This document shows positions 42,464 through 50,427 of a stretch of 64,000 nt of DNA, piece after piece. The notes under the pieces are model-generated. The model saw only the letters and a list, made by a program, of their open reading frames with translations, had not been told where the DNA came from and made no database searches. The stretch's first letter is position 1; each line of letters starts with the position of its first letter. Location: NCBI GenBank assembly GCA_965237995.1, contig CBDEGO010000004.1, positions 124,001 through 188,000 of the forward strand, read 5' to 3'. The translations under genes were made by a program, and so were the position numbers. This DNA is from JAAELZ01 sp965237995. Its GTDB lineage: Bacteria > Pseudomonadota > Gammaproteobacteria > Arenicellales > Poriferihabitantaceae.

Positions 42464-44788
42464 CTAACTATTAGAATTCTCTCCTTGATAGGAGTAGTAG
42501 TACTCACCGTAGTAACCATATTCTTCACTACTCATATCTACGTTATTCAATATAGCCCCTAGTAATGGCGCATGCACCCGTCGTAACCTTTTAACACCTT
42601 CACGCAAATTGTCCTTATTTACTAACCCAGAGTTAACCGCATAAACAATCCCATCAACTTTAGTAGATAGTACCACGGAGTCAGCCAACCCCAGTAAAGG
42701 TGCTGAATCTATTACAACGTGGTCATAGCCTTCTCTCGCCCTTTCTATAAATTTCGACATACCCTGAGAGCCGATTAATTCAGCAGGATTAGGGGGGGTT
42801 GTTCCGGCAGGCAATAGATATAGATTATCAATAGGAACATTAATAGAAAAATCTCGATCTACTCCAGATATTATGGCCTCTGATAAGCCTGGAGACGAAG
42901 GTACACCAAAGACTTTATGGAGCCGGTGCTTCCTTAGGTCAGCATCTACCAACAATACTTTAGCACCATTATCAGCAAGAACCAGTGCTAAATTACTAGC
43001 TAATGTCGTTTTCCCTTCACCTGGAATTGTACTTGTGATCTGTATTACTTTAGGTAACCCTGATGGAGAGGAAAACATCAAGCTGGTACGTATTGACCTA
43101 AAAGCCTCTGCAATGTTGCTCTTTCGCTCATAGTGAGATTTAAATTCCAACATACCTTGATATCTAGAAATTACGTCTACTTCGCTTACAGTAACTTGCT
43201 TTTTTCTTCTCTTTCGCGTCGCCTTGCTTTCTAAAGGCACCAAACCTAGACTAGGCAAACCTGCCACGTTTTCTATATCTTCAGGCGTTCTAACAGCGTT
43301 GTCTAAAAATGATAATAAAAAAGCAATCCCTAAGCCGACTATCAAACCTAATATTCCGGCTAAAGTCGCATTTAACACCAAGTTCGGTTTGTATGGACTA
43401 TTCGGAACCTTTGCTAAGTCGATAACAGCAATGTTATTTGGCTCCATTCCTCCTGATACACCCACTTCCTTCATGGTATCAAGTAGACCAGCATATAACT
43501 GTCTATTGCTCTCCCATTCTCGTTTTATAATATTATATTGAACTGATTTATCCTTAATAACCAACAAAGCTTCTTTCTGCTCTTCAACTTTCCCAGTAAT
43601 CAGCCGTTCTCTATTCAACAGTTGCTCATAACTGCTTTTGATACCACCAGCGATACGCGATATCTCTCTATTCAATCCCTCATTAGTATCGTCAAGCTGC
43701 GCTTTAAGTTGTTTTAATTTGGGGTATTCTGATTTATATATTTTAGATAGCTTCAAGTACTCGCCTTGTAGTTCAGATTGAGTCAATTTCAACTGATCAA
43801 TTAACGGGTTCTCTAAAACCTCGGGTAATATATTCAAGCCTGATCCTGAACTCGCTTGACTCCAAGACGCTTCCGCAGCCACGCGCGCTGATGTTATTTC
43901 AGTTAATTGCGCATTGAGATCCGACAAACGCTGGACCATTATATTGTCTTTCTCTTCCACATCAACAATGTTGTTTTTACGCGCAAAGTCAGTAAGGTCT
44001 CTTTCAGAAGATTCTAGTTTAGCCTGTATAGCGGCTATCTCTGCTTTAAGGAATTTTTTTGCGCCAGAAGTCGAGTCTAGTCTACGCAATCTATCCAGTC
44101 GCATATACTCGGACACAGTGGTATTAACCACACTTGCCGACAACTTGGGGTCAAAACTATCAAAAGCCACTTTAAACAGGTTAGATTTTCCAATTGGCAA
44201 TACTGTAAGGCGTCCCTTAACCCTATGCACCTGTGCGACTCTCTGCGCCTGCGTCAAAGGCCTGTCTAATGATGAGTCCTCAAAGGACTGACCAATATCA
44301 TCTTTGACAACGAAGCTTTTTATAATGTCTTTTATACCCGTAATCAAACCACGTTGACTCAACTCACCGTTAATTTCGGGGTTTTTTTCAAGTTGCAGTT
44401 TATCAATCACTGCTTCAGCAACCGAGCTACTTAATAGAATATTCTGCTGTGTTGTCTTGTATTCTTGCGGTTTAAAGTCTTCCTGCTCTATCGTGTACGT
44501 TATAATCTTACTGGTCGCATCGGGCTTTATTTCAATAAGAGATTCAGCTTTAAAAACTGGCCGCATTAATAATGTAGCAATCACTGTAGTGATCAATACT
44601 AATGAGAAAACAGTTAAAATAAGACCTTTATGCTTACTAATAACTTTCCATATATCTCTTAAATCGATTTCGTCTTCTTCAGGAATATATGCGTTAGCGT
44701 AAGGATTATGCACAGCCATCTGATTACCACCGATTTCGTCGTGTAATACAGGTATGTTTGATCTACTTGAGTTGCTATTCGTGTTCAT
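42464..44788 (-). CDS. Polysaccharide co-polymerase/tyrosine autokinase, Wzc-like
   Basis: A 774-residue chain-length regulator and BY-kinase. A first membrane helix (about 54-75) is followed by a large periplasmic coiled-coil domain (Wzz and GNVR types, containing the string YAGLLDTMKEVGV), a second helix (NLVLNATLAGILGLIVGLG) and a cytoplasmic kinase. The kinase has Walker A STIPGEGKTTLASN, Walker A-prime VLLVDADLRKHRLHKVFG and Walker B HVVIDSAPLLG. The tail EEYGYYGEYYYSYQG has seven closely spaced tyrosines, the autophosphorylation cluster. It is downstream of the wza-like gene (245-base gap carrying repeats) and upstream of the TPR gene. A CpsB-type phosphatase for the tail is encoded in the same operon. 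Confidence 0.93.
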   Translation of the reverse strand: MNTNSNSSRSNIPVLHDEIGGNQMAVHNPYANAYIPEEDEIDLRDIWKVISKHKGLILTVFSLVLITTVIATLLMRPVFKAESLIEIKPDATSKIITYTIEQEDFKPQEYKTTQQNILLSSSVAEAVIDKLQLEKNPEINGELSQRGLITGIKDIIKSFVVKDDIGQSFEDSSLDRPLTQAQRVAQVHRVKGRLTVLPIGKSNLFKVAFDSFDPKLSASVVNTTVSEYMRLDRLRRLDSTSGAKKFLKAEIAAIQAKLESSERDLTDFARKNNIVDVEEKDNIMVQRLSDLNAQLTEITSARVAAEASWSQASSGSGLNILPEVLENPLIDQLKLTQSELQGEYLKLSKIYKSEYPKLKQLKAQLDDTNEGLNREISRIAGGIKSSYEQLLNRERLITGKVEEQKEALLVIKDKSVQYNIIKREWESNRQLYAGLLDTMKEVGVSGGMEPNNIAVIDLAKVPNSPYKPNLVLNATLAGILGLIVGLGIAFLLSFLDNAVRTPEDIENVAGLPSLGLVPLESKATRKRRKKQVTVSEVDVISRYQGMLEFKSHYERKSNIAEAFRSIRTSLMFSSPSGLPKVIQITSTIPGEGKTTLASNLALVLADNGAKVLLVDADLRKHRLHKVFGVPSSPGLSEAIISGVDRDFSINVPIDNLYLLPAGTTPPNPAELIGSQGMSKFIERAREGYDHVVIDSAPLLGLADSVVLSTKVDGIVYAVNSGLVNKDNLREGVKRLRRVHAPLLGAILNNVDMSSEEYGYYGEYYYSYQGENSNS

Positions 44789-44875
44789 ATGATTATTGTA
44801 GGCGGTTAGCTACTTATCTAAACGTTTATTAGAAGATTACTACTCTACCAATCAATTTAATACGTGGTAAACATA

Positions 44876-44930
44876 GAGTTTTACTCACTATCCATTGAAG
44901 CGTCAAACTGTAGGTCGAGTAAAACCCTAC
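44876..44930. repeat. Inverted repeat with GAGTAAA core between wza-like and wzc-like genes
   Basis: GTTTTACTC at 44878-44886 is mirrored exactly by GAGTAAAAC at 44917-44925. The first copy lies in a local palindrome GAGT-TTT-ACTC (44876-44886) and the second in a GTAGG/CCTAC stem (44910-44914 with 44926-44930). The GAGTAAA core recurs in the divergent region at 47215-47255. The rest of the 245-base gap 44789-45033 is AT-rich spacer. Confidence 0.55.
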
Positions 44931-45033
44931 TATCCCCGTGTTGCTGGAATTGATAGTTTTATTTACTTGTTTATATCAGAAGATATTTAACCGTTCAAAG
45001 TAATTTAGTCACTATTAAAATTGATTTAAGAAC

Positions 45034-46191
45034 TTATATGCTAGTACCGATGCTGAATATTCCAGTAAGCCCTTTCCAGAAACCAGCCATCCCTTTCTTA
45101 AAGTTATTACCTCGGACGACAACTATATCTCCGTCTTCTAAAACAAAATCGTTACTCTGACTACTTCGTATTTTATTTAAATCAACTTCGTGAACAATGC
45201 TCTCACCACTAGGAATTTGCCTAAATATCTGAATTCCACTTTTAACAGCCTCAAACTTTACTCCACCAGCTAACGCTAAAGCTTTTAAAACATTTGTATT
45301 TCCTTTGATTTGATATGCACCAGGTTTAGCCACCGCACCCTCTATAAAAACATTACCCGCTTTGGGGACCATTAAACTATCGCCAGCAGATAAAATGAAA
45401 TTTAACTCCGGATTTTCTCCGGTCAACAATATCTGCAAGTCGAGTACCACCGCTTCTCTAGTCTGTAAGCCAGTTTTCTCATCAGAAACCGTTCTCTGAA
45501 TTCTTACACGTGTACCTGATTCTTCTGAAAGCCCACCTGCCTTAGAGAGCATTTCCAAAACTGTTCTTGGTTGTTCAATATTATATATATCAGGCTTTAT
45601 TACCGCCCCTAACACTGCAACTTGATGTGACCGATACTCTGAAACAAATACTGTTACTTGCGGATCATGTAAGTAGTCTTTGGCCAAACCCACAACTAAC
45701 TCGTTTTGTATCTGAGTGGTCGTTTTTCCGATCACTTTTACAGCACCAAGCAATGGTAAAAGTATATACCCGTCTCCAGTTACTCTTACTATTTTATTGA
45801 GATCTTCTACCTGAAAGACCGCAATTTCAATAACATCACCGGGGCCAATTTTATAATCTTCTCGAACGACAGAAACTTCATTACCAAGAGTCACATTGAT
45901 TGAAGCAAGCGCTATTTGTTGATTCAAATCGTCTAGTTGTTTTATTTTACGTTGTTCCGCAACTTCAGCGCTTATTTCAATCGCCTTAGAAGAAGTACCC
46001 GCATCACTAGATTGCAACTGATCATTCCCTCTAGTAGCACTTTCAGTTCCGTTAGAAACAACCTCTTTTAGATTGTTTTTTTCCTCTACATCACTTTGAA
46101 TGATATTTGTTTCTGGGGACACATTACCAGTCGTACTACAACCAGCAATAAATAGCATCACGCTCAAAGTTATATATGGAAAACAACGCAT
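45034..46191 (-). CDS. Polysaccharide export outer-membrane lipoprotein, Wza-like
   Basis: Outer-membrane translocon for polysaccharide. The ATG at 46191 gives a 385-residue lipoprotein with signal MRCFPYITLSVMLFIAG and lipobox IAGC; an in-frame GTG six codons upstream is less likely. The polysaccharide-export domain begins YKIGPGDVIEIAVFQVEDLN and has GDGYILLPLLGAVKVIGKTT; two SLBB domains follow (SEYRSHQVAVLGAVIKPDIY and NVFIEGAVAKPGAYQIKG). A 100-residue Ser/Glu/Asn-rich linker between the lipid anchor and the first domain is longer than usual. It follows the FecR-like gene and its terminator and precedes the autokinase gene. Confidence 0.92.
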   Translation of the reverse strand: MRCFPYITLSVMLFIAGCSTTGNVSPETNIIQSDVEEKNNLKEVVSNGTESATRGNDQLQSSDAGTSSKAIEISAEVAEQRKIKQLDDLNQQIALASINVTLGNEVSVVREDYKIGPGDVIEIAVFQVEDLNKIVRVTGDGYILLPLLGAVKVIGKTTTQIQNELVVGLAKDYLHDPQVTVFVSEYRSHQVAVLGAVIKPDIYNIEQPRTVLEMLSKAGGLSEESGTRVRIQRTVSDEKTGLQTREAVVLDLQILLTGENPELNFILSAGDSLMVPKAGNVFIEGAVAKPGAYQIKGNTNVLKALALAGGVKFEAVKSGIQIFRQIPSGESIVHEVDLNKIRSSQSNDFVLEDGDIVVVRGNNFKKGMAGFWKGLTGIFSIGTSI

Positions 46192-46229
46192 ATAGGTTAA
46201 CCAATTCACAGTGTTATTAGTGCATTAAA

Positions 46230-46266
46230 ACGAAAAACGCCCTCCTGCTATGGTAGCAAGAGGGCG
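46230..46266 (-). terminator. Strong intrinsic terminator after the FecR-like gene
   Basis: CGCCCTC (46238-46244) pairs with GAGGGCG (46260-46266), and the stem continues with TGCTA/TAGCA around TGG, one mismatch between the two parts. Read on the minus strand it ends in GTTTTTCGTTTT. It separates the FecR-like gene from the wza-like gene 40-75 bases on, so export genes may depend on read-through or their own promoter. Confidence 0.85.
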
Positions 46267-46297
46267 GCGAAGTATATAAAAACTACAATAGATACAA

Positions 46298-47125
46298 CTA
46301 GGAAGAACGACTAACAGGCCCGCTTGGACCATGAGTTGGTGATACAACACTACTAGGACACGTTCCAAAATCTCTACAGTCAAGACCAGTTTGACCATTA
46401 CCAGTAGTTGTACCCGCACCAGTAACGCCGTTCTCATCATGAACATGATCATTAACATGAACATGGCCATGATCATGATCATCATGAATATGGTCATCAT
46501 GAATATGGTCAACTATGGTAACTGCACCGACAATACCTAGCGCCCACAACCACCATGCACTATCATCATCATCGTCTTCGTCAACATCTTGCGCCAATAT
46601 AACTTGAGCACCTTCAGATTCACTCCAATGTTGACCCGCAACAACTTGATGTTGTAAACCTTCTGCAGAAACTACATTTAAAGCAGAAGAGATAGCTTGA
46701 ACAACTGTTTCACCATTTGCGTTAACAGCAACAGCACCTGAAGCTGCACCATCAAGCGCGCTGATAACTTGATCAGGACTCACAATCGAGAAATCCACAT
46801 CAGATTCAAAGTTAAAACCCACACTACCAGAAGTAACTGAAACCATATATTTGCCATCAACTGCTTCAATCTTGGCTTCACTACTTGGACTGACATATAT
46901 ACTACCGCCATCTAGAGAGAGCACAGCCACTGCACCATCTTTAGTGTTCACAACATCGCCTGACATAAATGCGTAGTCGCCAGAAATACTAGTAACTCCA
47001 ATATCCGTAGCAATAGTAACGTTGTTTTCACTTGTCAGACTACCGATTGGTAGAACACTATCTGCTGCTTGTACGCTAGTCGCTAGCAACAAACTAACTA
47101 GCGTGGTCTGAATTGCATTTTTCAT
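46298..47125 (-). CDS. Exported FecR-like protein with membrane segment and His/Asp-rich tail
   Basis: 275 residues from the ATG at 47125, which gives a clean signal peptide MKNAIQTTLVSLLLATSVQA; the open frame runs on to 47203 without family-like sequence. Residues about 40-170 look like a FecR-type beta domain (MSGDVVNTKDGAVAVLSLDG, SGSVGFNFESDVDFSIVSPD). An acidic run DEDDDDD (about 182-188) leads into a Trp-rich hydrophobic segment WWLWALGIVGAVTIV (191-205), then a tail with nine or so histidines among aspartates (207-230) and a Gly/Ser/Pro-rich end with Cys250 and Cys256. Metal binding by the tail is likely. As first gene of the export operon it may sense or scaffold; no function is established. 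Confidence 0.72.
   Translation of the reverse strand: MKNAIQTTLVSLLLATSVQAADSVLPIGSLTSENNVTIATDIGVTSISGDYAFMSGDVVNTKDGAVAVLSLDGGSIYVSPSSEAKIEAVDGKYMVSVTSGSVGFNFESDVDFSIVSPDQVISALDGAASGAVAVNANGETVVQAISSALNVVSAEGLQHQVVAGQHWSESEGAQVILAQDVDEDDDDDSAWWLWALGIVGAVTIVDHIHDDHIHDDHDHGHVHVNDHVHDENGVTGAGTTTGNGQTGLDCRDFGTCPSSVVSPTHGPSGPVSRSS
46436..46507 (-). repeat. Short tandem repeat encoding the His/Asp-rich tail
   Basis: Imperfect 12-15-base units built on ATGAATATGGTCATC (plus-strand reading) encode repeated HIHDD and HVH-type motifs in residues 207-230 of the FecR-like protein. Such repeats can change copy number by slippage, which would lengthen or shorten the tail in frame. Confidence 0.65.
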
Positions 47126-47214
47126 TTTACCATCTCTGTTGAAATTTATAATTGATTTACAGGCCAAGAATATCATTAAAACCAATCTAAAACAACACTC
47201 CATTCATTGGCTGT

Positions 47215-47255
47215 ATACGAGTAAACTGCCTAGCTCTTGCTTAATTTACTCGTAT
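47215..47255. repeat. Inverted repeat in the divergent polysaccharide promoter region
   Basis: ATACGAGTAAA (47215-47225) is mirrored perfectly by TTTACTCGTAT (47245-47255) with a 19-base spacer. A related ATACGAGTTTA occurs at 47379-47389 and AAACT-TCG-AGTTT at 47346-47358. The 538-base stretch 47126-47663 between the two divergent operons holds these repeats, at most one tiny ORF (47548-47661) and no other coding signal. A regulator-binding site for both operons is the simplest reading. Confidence 0.6.
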
Positions 47256-47547
47256 CAAAGAACCGAAGTATTATCGCTAGTCATAGATATTTTATGGTCT
47301 AGCATTGACCAAAACTGATTACAGAAACATGAATCGGGACATGGTAAACTTCGAGTTTGGTTGTTCGCAAAGCGAATCATACGAGTTTACCTATTTCACT
47401 CAATCATCTATAACTGAATCGTCACCAGACACTAGGGAAACGAAGCAAGAAGGAAATGATTTCATCGGTAACTAAAGACTATAATATATCGCTTTATGAA
47501 GTGACACCCATCAAATTCGTCCTGCTGTAGGATTGAGCAATGTGGAT

Positions 47548-47661
47548 ATGTTCGAAATGAATATCAAACAATATGAAACTTCACGATATACAGAAACGCG
47601 TGATGAAGATGTAGAGGGTTTTATTTCGGCCATAAAGTTGAACGTTAAATTTGTAGAGTAA
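47548..47661 (+). CDS. Possible small ORF or gene remnant upstream of the EEP gene
   Basis: An ATG-started frame of 37 codons (MFEMNIKQYE to KLNVKFVE) ends 2 bases before the next gene's ATG; a TTG at 47533 would add five codons. Amino-acid usage is protein-like and the tight spacing suggests coupling, but no ribosome-binding site is clear and I recognise no family. It may be the tail of a gene lost by rearrangement. Confidence 0.25.
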   Translation: MFEMNIKQYETSRYTETRDEDVEGFISAIKLNVKFVE

Positions 47662-47663
47662 AT

Positions 47664-48587
47664 ATGGGGTTTTTGTTATGGATTTTCTTCTCCTTGATCA
47701 TGCTATGGAGTTTGTTTTTTTCGGTTACGGAAGATCAATATACCCTTGTAAGGTGGATTAGTTATCTTTCTCCTTGGGTGGTCGGGTTATTAATCCTCTG
47801 TTGCAGTATAGCTATACTACTCAAAAAAAAGACATTACTAATTTCCGCACTTATTATGTGTGTGTTACTTGGCTACCCCTACGTCAAACAGTTTGTTCCA
47901 AATACTGTCAACCCACCTGATGGGTCTCGCGTCTACAAGGTGATGAGTTACAGTAAAATGGGGAGGAACCATGATATCGGATCCATGACTCGAGTTGTGA
48001 TGAGTGAAGTGCCTGATATTTTATTTATGCAGGAAATCAGTCAAAAAGATGCGGGCCTTCTCATAGAAAAATTAAAAGATTTATATGATGGGCAATCACT
48101 TCATTACTTCTCGCATGATCACTATGGCCTTGTCCTTAGCAGATATCCGTTATCAGTTGATCTCAAACAGAAGAACTTATCTTTACTTGCCAAGGTAACG
48201 CTCAATGGTATCCAAGTTCAAATATGGAATGTTCATCTACAGAAATCGATATACAATACAAAAATACAATATAAAATGCTGGCCCAATTAACAGAGCAAA
48301 TCAAGTCCGTACAAGAACCAAAAATTGTGGCTGGTGATTTTAATGCGACCCGTGTTAATCATCCTTATAAATCAATCGCGGAATATTTATCCAATGCCTT
48401 TGAAGCGACTGGATTTGGGTTTGGTTTCACATTTCCATCGAACGTACGCAGAATGGGAACACTAACCCCGTTTATGCGGATTGACCATATTTTCCATAGC
48501 AACCACTTCAAAGCGATAAAGGCGTATGTAGTAAGCGATGCAGGTGGCTCTGACCACTATCCTATAGTTGCACTTTTGGCGCTGTAA
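47664..48587 (+). CDS. Membrane endonuclease/exonuclease/phosphatase (EEP) family protein
   Basis: 307 residues with two to three N-terminal membrane helices (about 1-80) and a C-terminal EEP domain. Catalytic residues are visible: the glutamate in ILFMQEISQKD, GDFNATR, the aspartate-histidine region MRIDHIFHSN and the final GSDHYPIVA. The fold cleaves phosphodiesters or phosphomonoesters; the membrane-bound form with a periplasmic catalytic domain could act on lipid-linked or nucleotide substrates. It is the first clear gene of the assembly operon. Its role in polysaccharide metabolism is inferred from position. Confidence 0.82.
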   Translation: MGFLLWIFFSLIMLWSLFFSVTEDQYTLVRWISYLSPWVVGLLILCCSIAILLKKKTLLISALIMCVLLGYPYVKQFVPNTVNPPDGSRVYKVMSYSKMGRNHDIGSMTRVVMSEVPDILFMQEISQKDAGLLIEKLKDLYDGQSLHYFSHDHYGLVLSRYPLSVDLKQKNLSLLAKVTLNGIQVQIWNVHLQKSIYNTKIQYKMLAQLTEQIKSVQEPKIVAGDFNATRVNHPYKSIAEYLSNAFEATGFGFGFTFPSNVRRMGTLTPFMRIDHIFHSNHFKAIKAYVVSDAGGSDHYPIVALLAL

Positions 48588-48648
48588 GTCATATCTCAGT
48601 GCTGCTTTTCTTTAAACGAAACCAAATCTTAGCGTCAAACGACACCTT

Positions 48649-49605
48649 ATGATTAGCACATTGATAAAAAAAATTGCCCCTGGAATTGATCTCCTAATTG
48701 CTCCATTGGTTGTGATTGCAGGGGTGATTCTAAAATTTGTACGAACAATAGGCTTCAGGCATTTTCCAGTATGTAAGAGAGTATTACTAAAAGTAGGATT
48801 ATTCCCAATTCGCGACCATTATTACGAGCCTTTATTTCATCCAAAGCACATTGCCAAACCCCTGTCTGATAAACGACACCTGCCCGGCATTGATTTAAAT
48901 ATAGAAGTACAATTGGGTTGGCTATCCAAACTTAATTCTTCCGAAGAATTTATGAATTTACATACTACGGAAAACACGGGCATTTGCTTTAACCCATCTA
49001 ATAATCAATTCGGCTCGGGTGATGCTGAATATTGGTATAGTTTAGTCAGATTGATTAAACCCAAAAAAATAATAGAAATAGGAAGCGGCAACTCCACACT
49101 TTTGGCCATTAAGGCTTTGGATAAGAATGTAAGCACAGGCCATCATTGCGAGCATATTTGTATTGAGCCATATGAGATGCCTTGGTTAGAGCAAACTAAT
49201 GTTTCAGTATTGAGAAAAAAGGTGGAAGATGTAGACCAATCCGTTTTTTCCAAGTTATCCAAAAATGATATTTTATTTATTGATTCGTCACACATAATCC
49301 GCCCGCAAGGTGATGTGCTGACGGAGTTTTTGGAAATTATTCCAAATTTGAATAAAGGCGTTATAGTGCATGTACACGACATATTCACGCCGTACGATTA
49401 CCCGTCGAAATGGGTTCTTGACGACGTTCGGTTTTGGAATGAGCAATACCTGCTTGAGGCTTATTTATCAAACAACGATGATTTTGAAGTTATTGGTGCA
49501 TTGAATTTCCTTAAAAATAGTTATTTTGATAAATTTAAAGAAATAGCACCGAATTTAGATACTCATGCGGAACCCGGTTCTTTTTATTTTAGAAAAACAA
49601 CCTAA
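48649..49605 (+). CDS. Class I SAM-dependent methyltransferase-like protein
   Basis: A 318-residue protein with a hydrophobic N-terminal segment (about 8-32, PGIDLLIAPLVVIAGVILKF) and a Rossmann domain from about residue 140. The SAM-binding glycine motif is IIEIGSGNSTLLAIKA, followed by the acidic stretch CIEPYEMPWL and KNDILFIDSSHIIRPQGDV, typical of the family with the catechol-O-methyltransferase-like fold. It lies 61 bases after the EEP gene. It probably methylates a sugar or lipid-linked intermediate; the acceptor is unknown. Confidence 0.77.
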   Translation: MISTLIKKIAPGIDLLIAPLVVIAGVILKFVRTIGFRHFPVCKRVLLKVGLFPIRDHYYEPLFHPKHIAKPLSDKRHLPGIDLNIEVQLGWLSKLNSSEEFMNLHTTENTGICFNPSNNQFGSGDAEYWYSLVRLIKPKKIIEIGSGNSTLLAIKALDKNVSTGHHCEHICIEPYEMPWLEQTNVSVLRKKVEDVDQSVFSKLSKNDILFIDSSHIIRPQGDVLTEFLEIIPNLNKGVIVHVHDIFTPYDYPSKWVLDDVRFWNEQYLLEAYLSNNDDFEVIGALNFLKNSYFDKFKEIAPNLDTHAEPGSFYFRKTT

Positions 49606-49674
49606 AGTCAGGCGTATTGGGCAATACACACATAAGAGTGGCTTGCGTTTTGATCTAATAATTCATTTTCTACG

Positions 49675-50421
49675 TTGCTAAAAATAACAATTTACCTATT
49701 TCTGCTTGTTTTTTTAATTATTACGATTTTGGTGGCCAAGTCAAATATTCTTCTTTATAGAAAATCGCTTGAAGACTGTATATTTGTTCAAGCATCAACA
49801 AAACAGCTCCAAACAACATTCACCGATAATCCGAAACAAGGGGCCATTGTTCTTTTGGGTGATTCGCGAATTTCTCAATGGAGCCCTGTTATGAAAATTG
49901 AAAACCGTAAAGTAATAAATAGAGGAATAGGTGGCGAGTCGACAGGGCAGCTATTGAATCGCGCGAGTGATGTTCTGCATTTGCAACCTAAATATGTTGT
50001 CGTTCAAACAGGAATCAACGATTTGAAAGCAGTTGCAGTGTTGTCAAACAGGCAACACGAAATAAAGGCCCAGGTCAAACACAACATAAGGCACATAGTT
50101 TCTCTCTTTCAGAATCATGGTGTTGAAGTCATTTTATTGACCATCTTGCCAGCATCAGAACCTGATTTGATGCGCAGACTGGTATGGTCACCAACGATCA
50201 ACAAGGCGGTATTCGAATTGAATCGATGGATTAAAAATCTTCACCAAGAGGGCGTGACGATAGTCGACCTTGACCCTATTTTTAGCCATAATGATAAGTT
50301 ACCCAAAAACTACGCTAAAGATACTTTGCATTTGAACGAAATGGGTTACGAGATGCTTAACAAAATCATGCATAAACTCTTTTGGAAATTGGAACAGAAC
50401 CAAAAACAGGTAAGGAGTTAA
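49675..50421 (+). CDS. SGNH/GDSL-family hydrolase, membrane-anchored
   Basis: 248 residues starting at a TTG, for which there is no nearby ATG alternative. One N-terminal membrane helix (about 3-22) precedes an SGNH domain: block I nucleophile serine in VLLGDSRISQW, block II glycine in NRGIGGEST, block III asparagine in QTGINDL and block V DTLHLNEMGY with the Asp and His. All four catalytic positions are present, so an esterase or acetyltransferase activity in the periplasm is plausible. It is 6 bases upstream of an MBOAT acyltransferase gene, which suggests that the two modify the polysaccharide together. Confidence 0.85.
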   Translation: MLKITIYLFLLVFLIITILVAKSNILLYRKSLEDCIFVQASTKQLQTTFTDNPKQGAIVLLGDSRISQWSPVMKIENRKVINRGIGGESTGQLLNRASDVLHLQPKYVVVQTGINDLKAVAVLSNRQHEIKAQVKHNIRHIVSLFQNHGVEVILLTILPASEPDLMRRLVWSPTINKAVFELNRWIKNLHQEGVTIVDLDPIFSHNDKLPKNYAKDTLHLNEMGYEMLNKIMHKLFWKLEQNQKQVRS

Positions 50422-50427
50422 CATTAA

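Noticed and set aside
46436..46507. CRISPR-like array at the short repeats
   Set aside because: The units are 12-15 bases, imperfect, contiguous and coding, without spacers.
46225..46512. Met/Ile-rich minus-strand ORF overlapping the His-rich repeat
   Set aside because: Its low-complexity Met-Ile-Phe composition is the out-of-frame reading of the tandem repeat, not a protein.
47126..47203. N-terminal extension of the FecR-like protein
   Set aside because: The inner ATG at 47125 is followed at once by a typical signal peptide; the extension would bury it.
47126..47663. Sigma-54 promoter in the divergent region
   Set aside because: GG and GC pairs with the right 10-base spacing in a TGGCAC-N5-TTGC context could not be found by eye.
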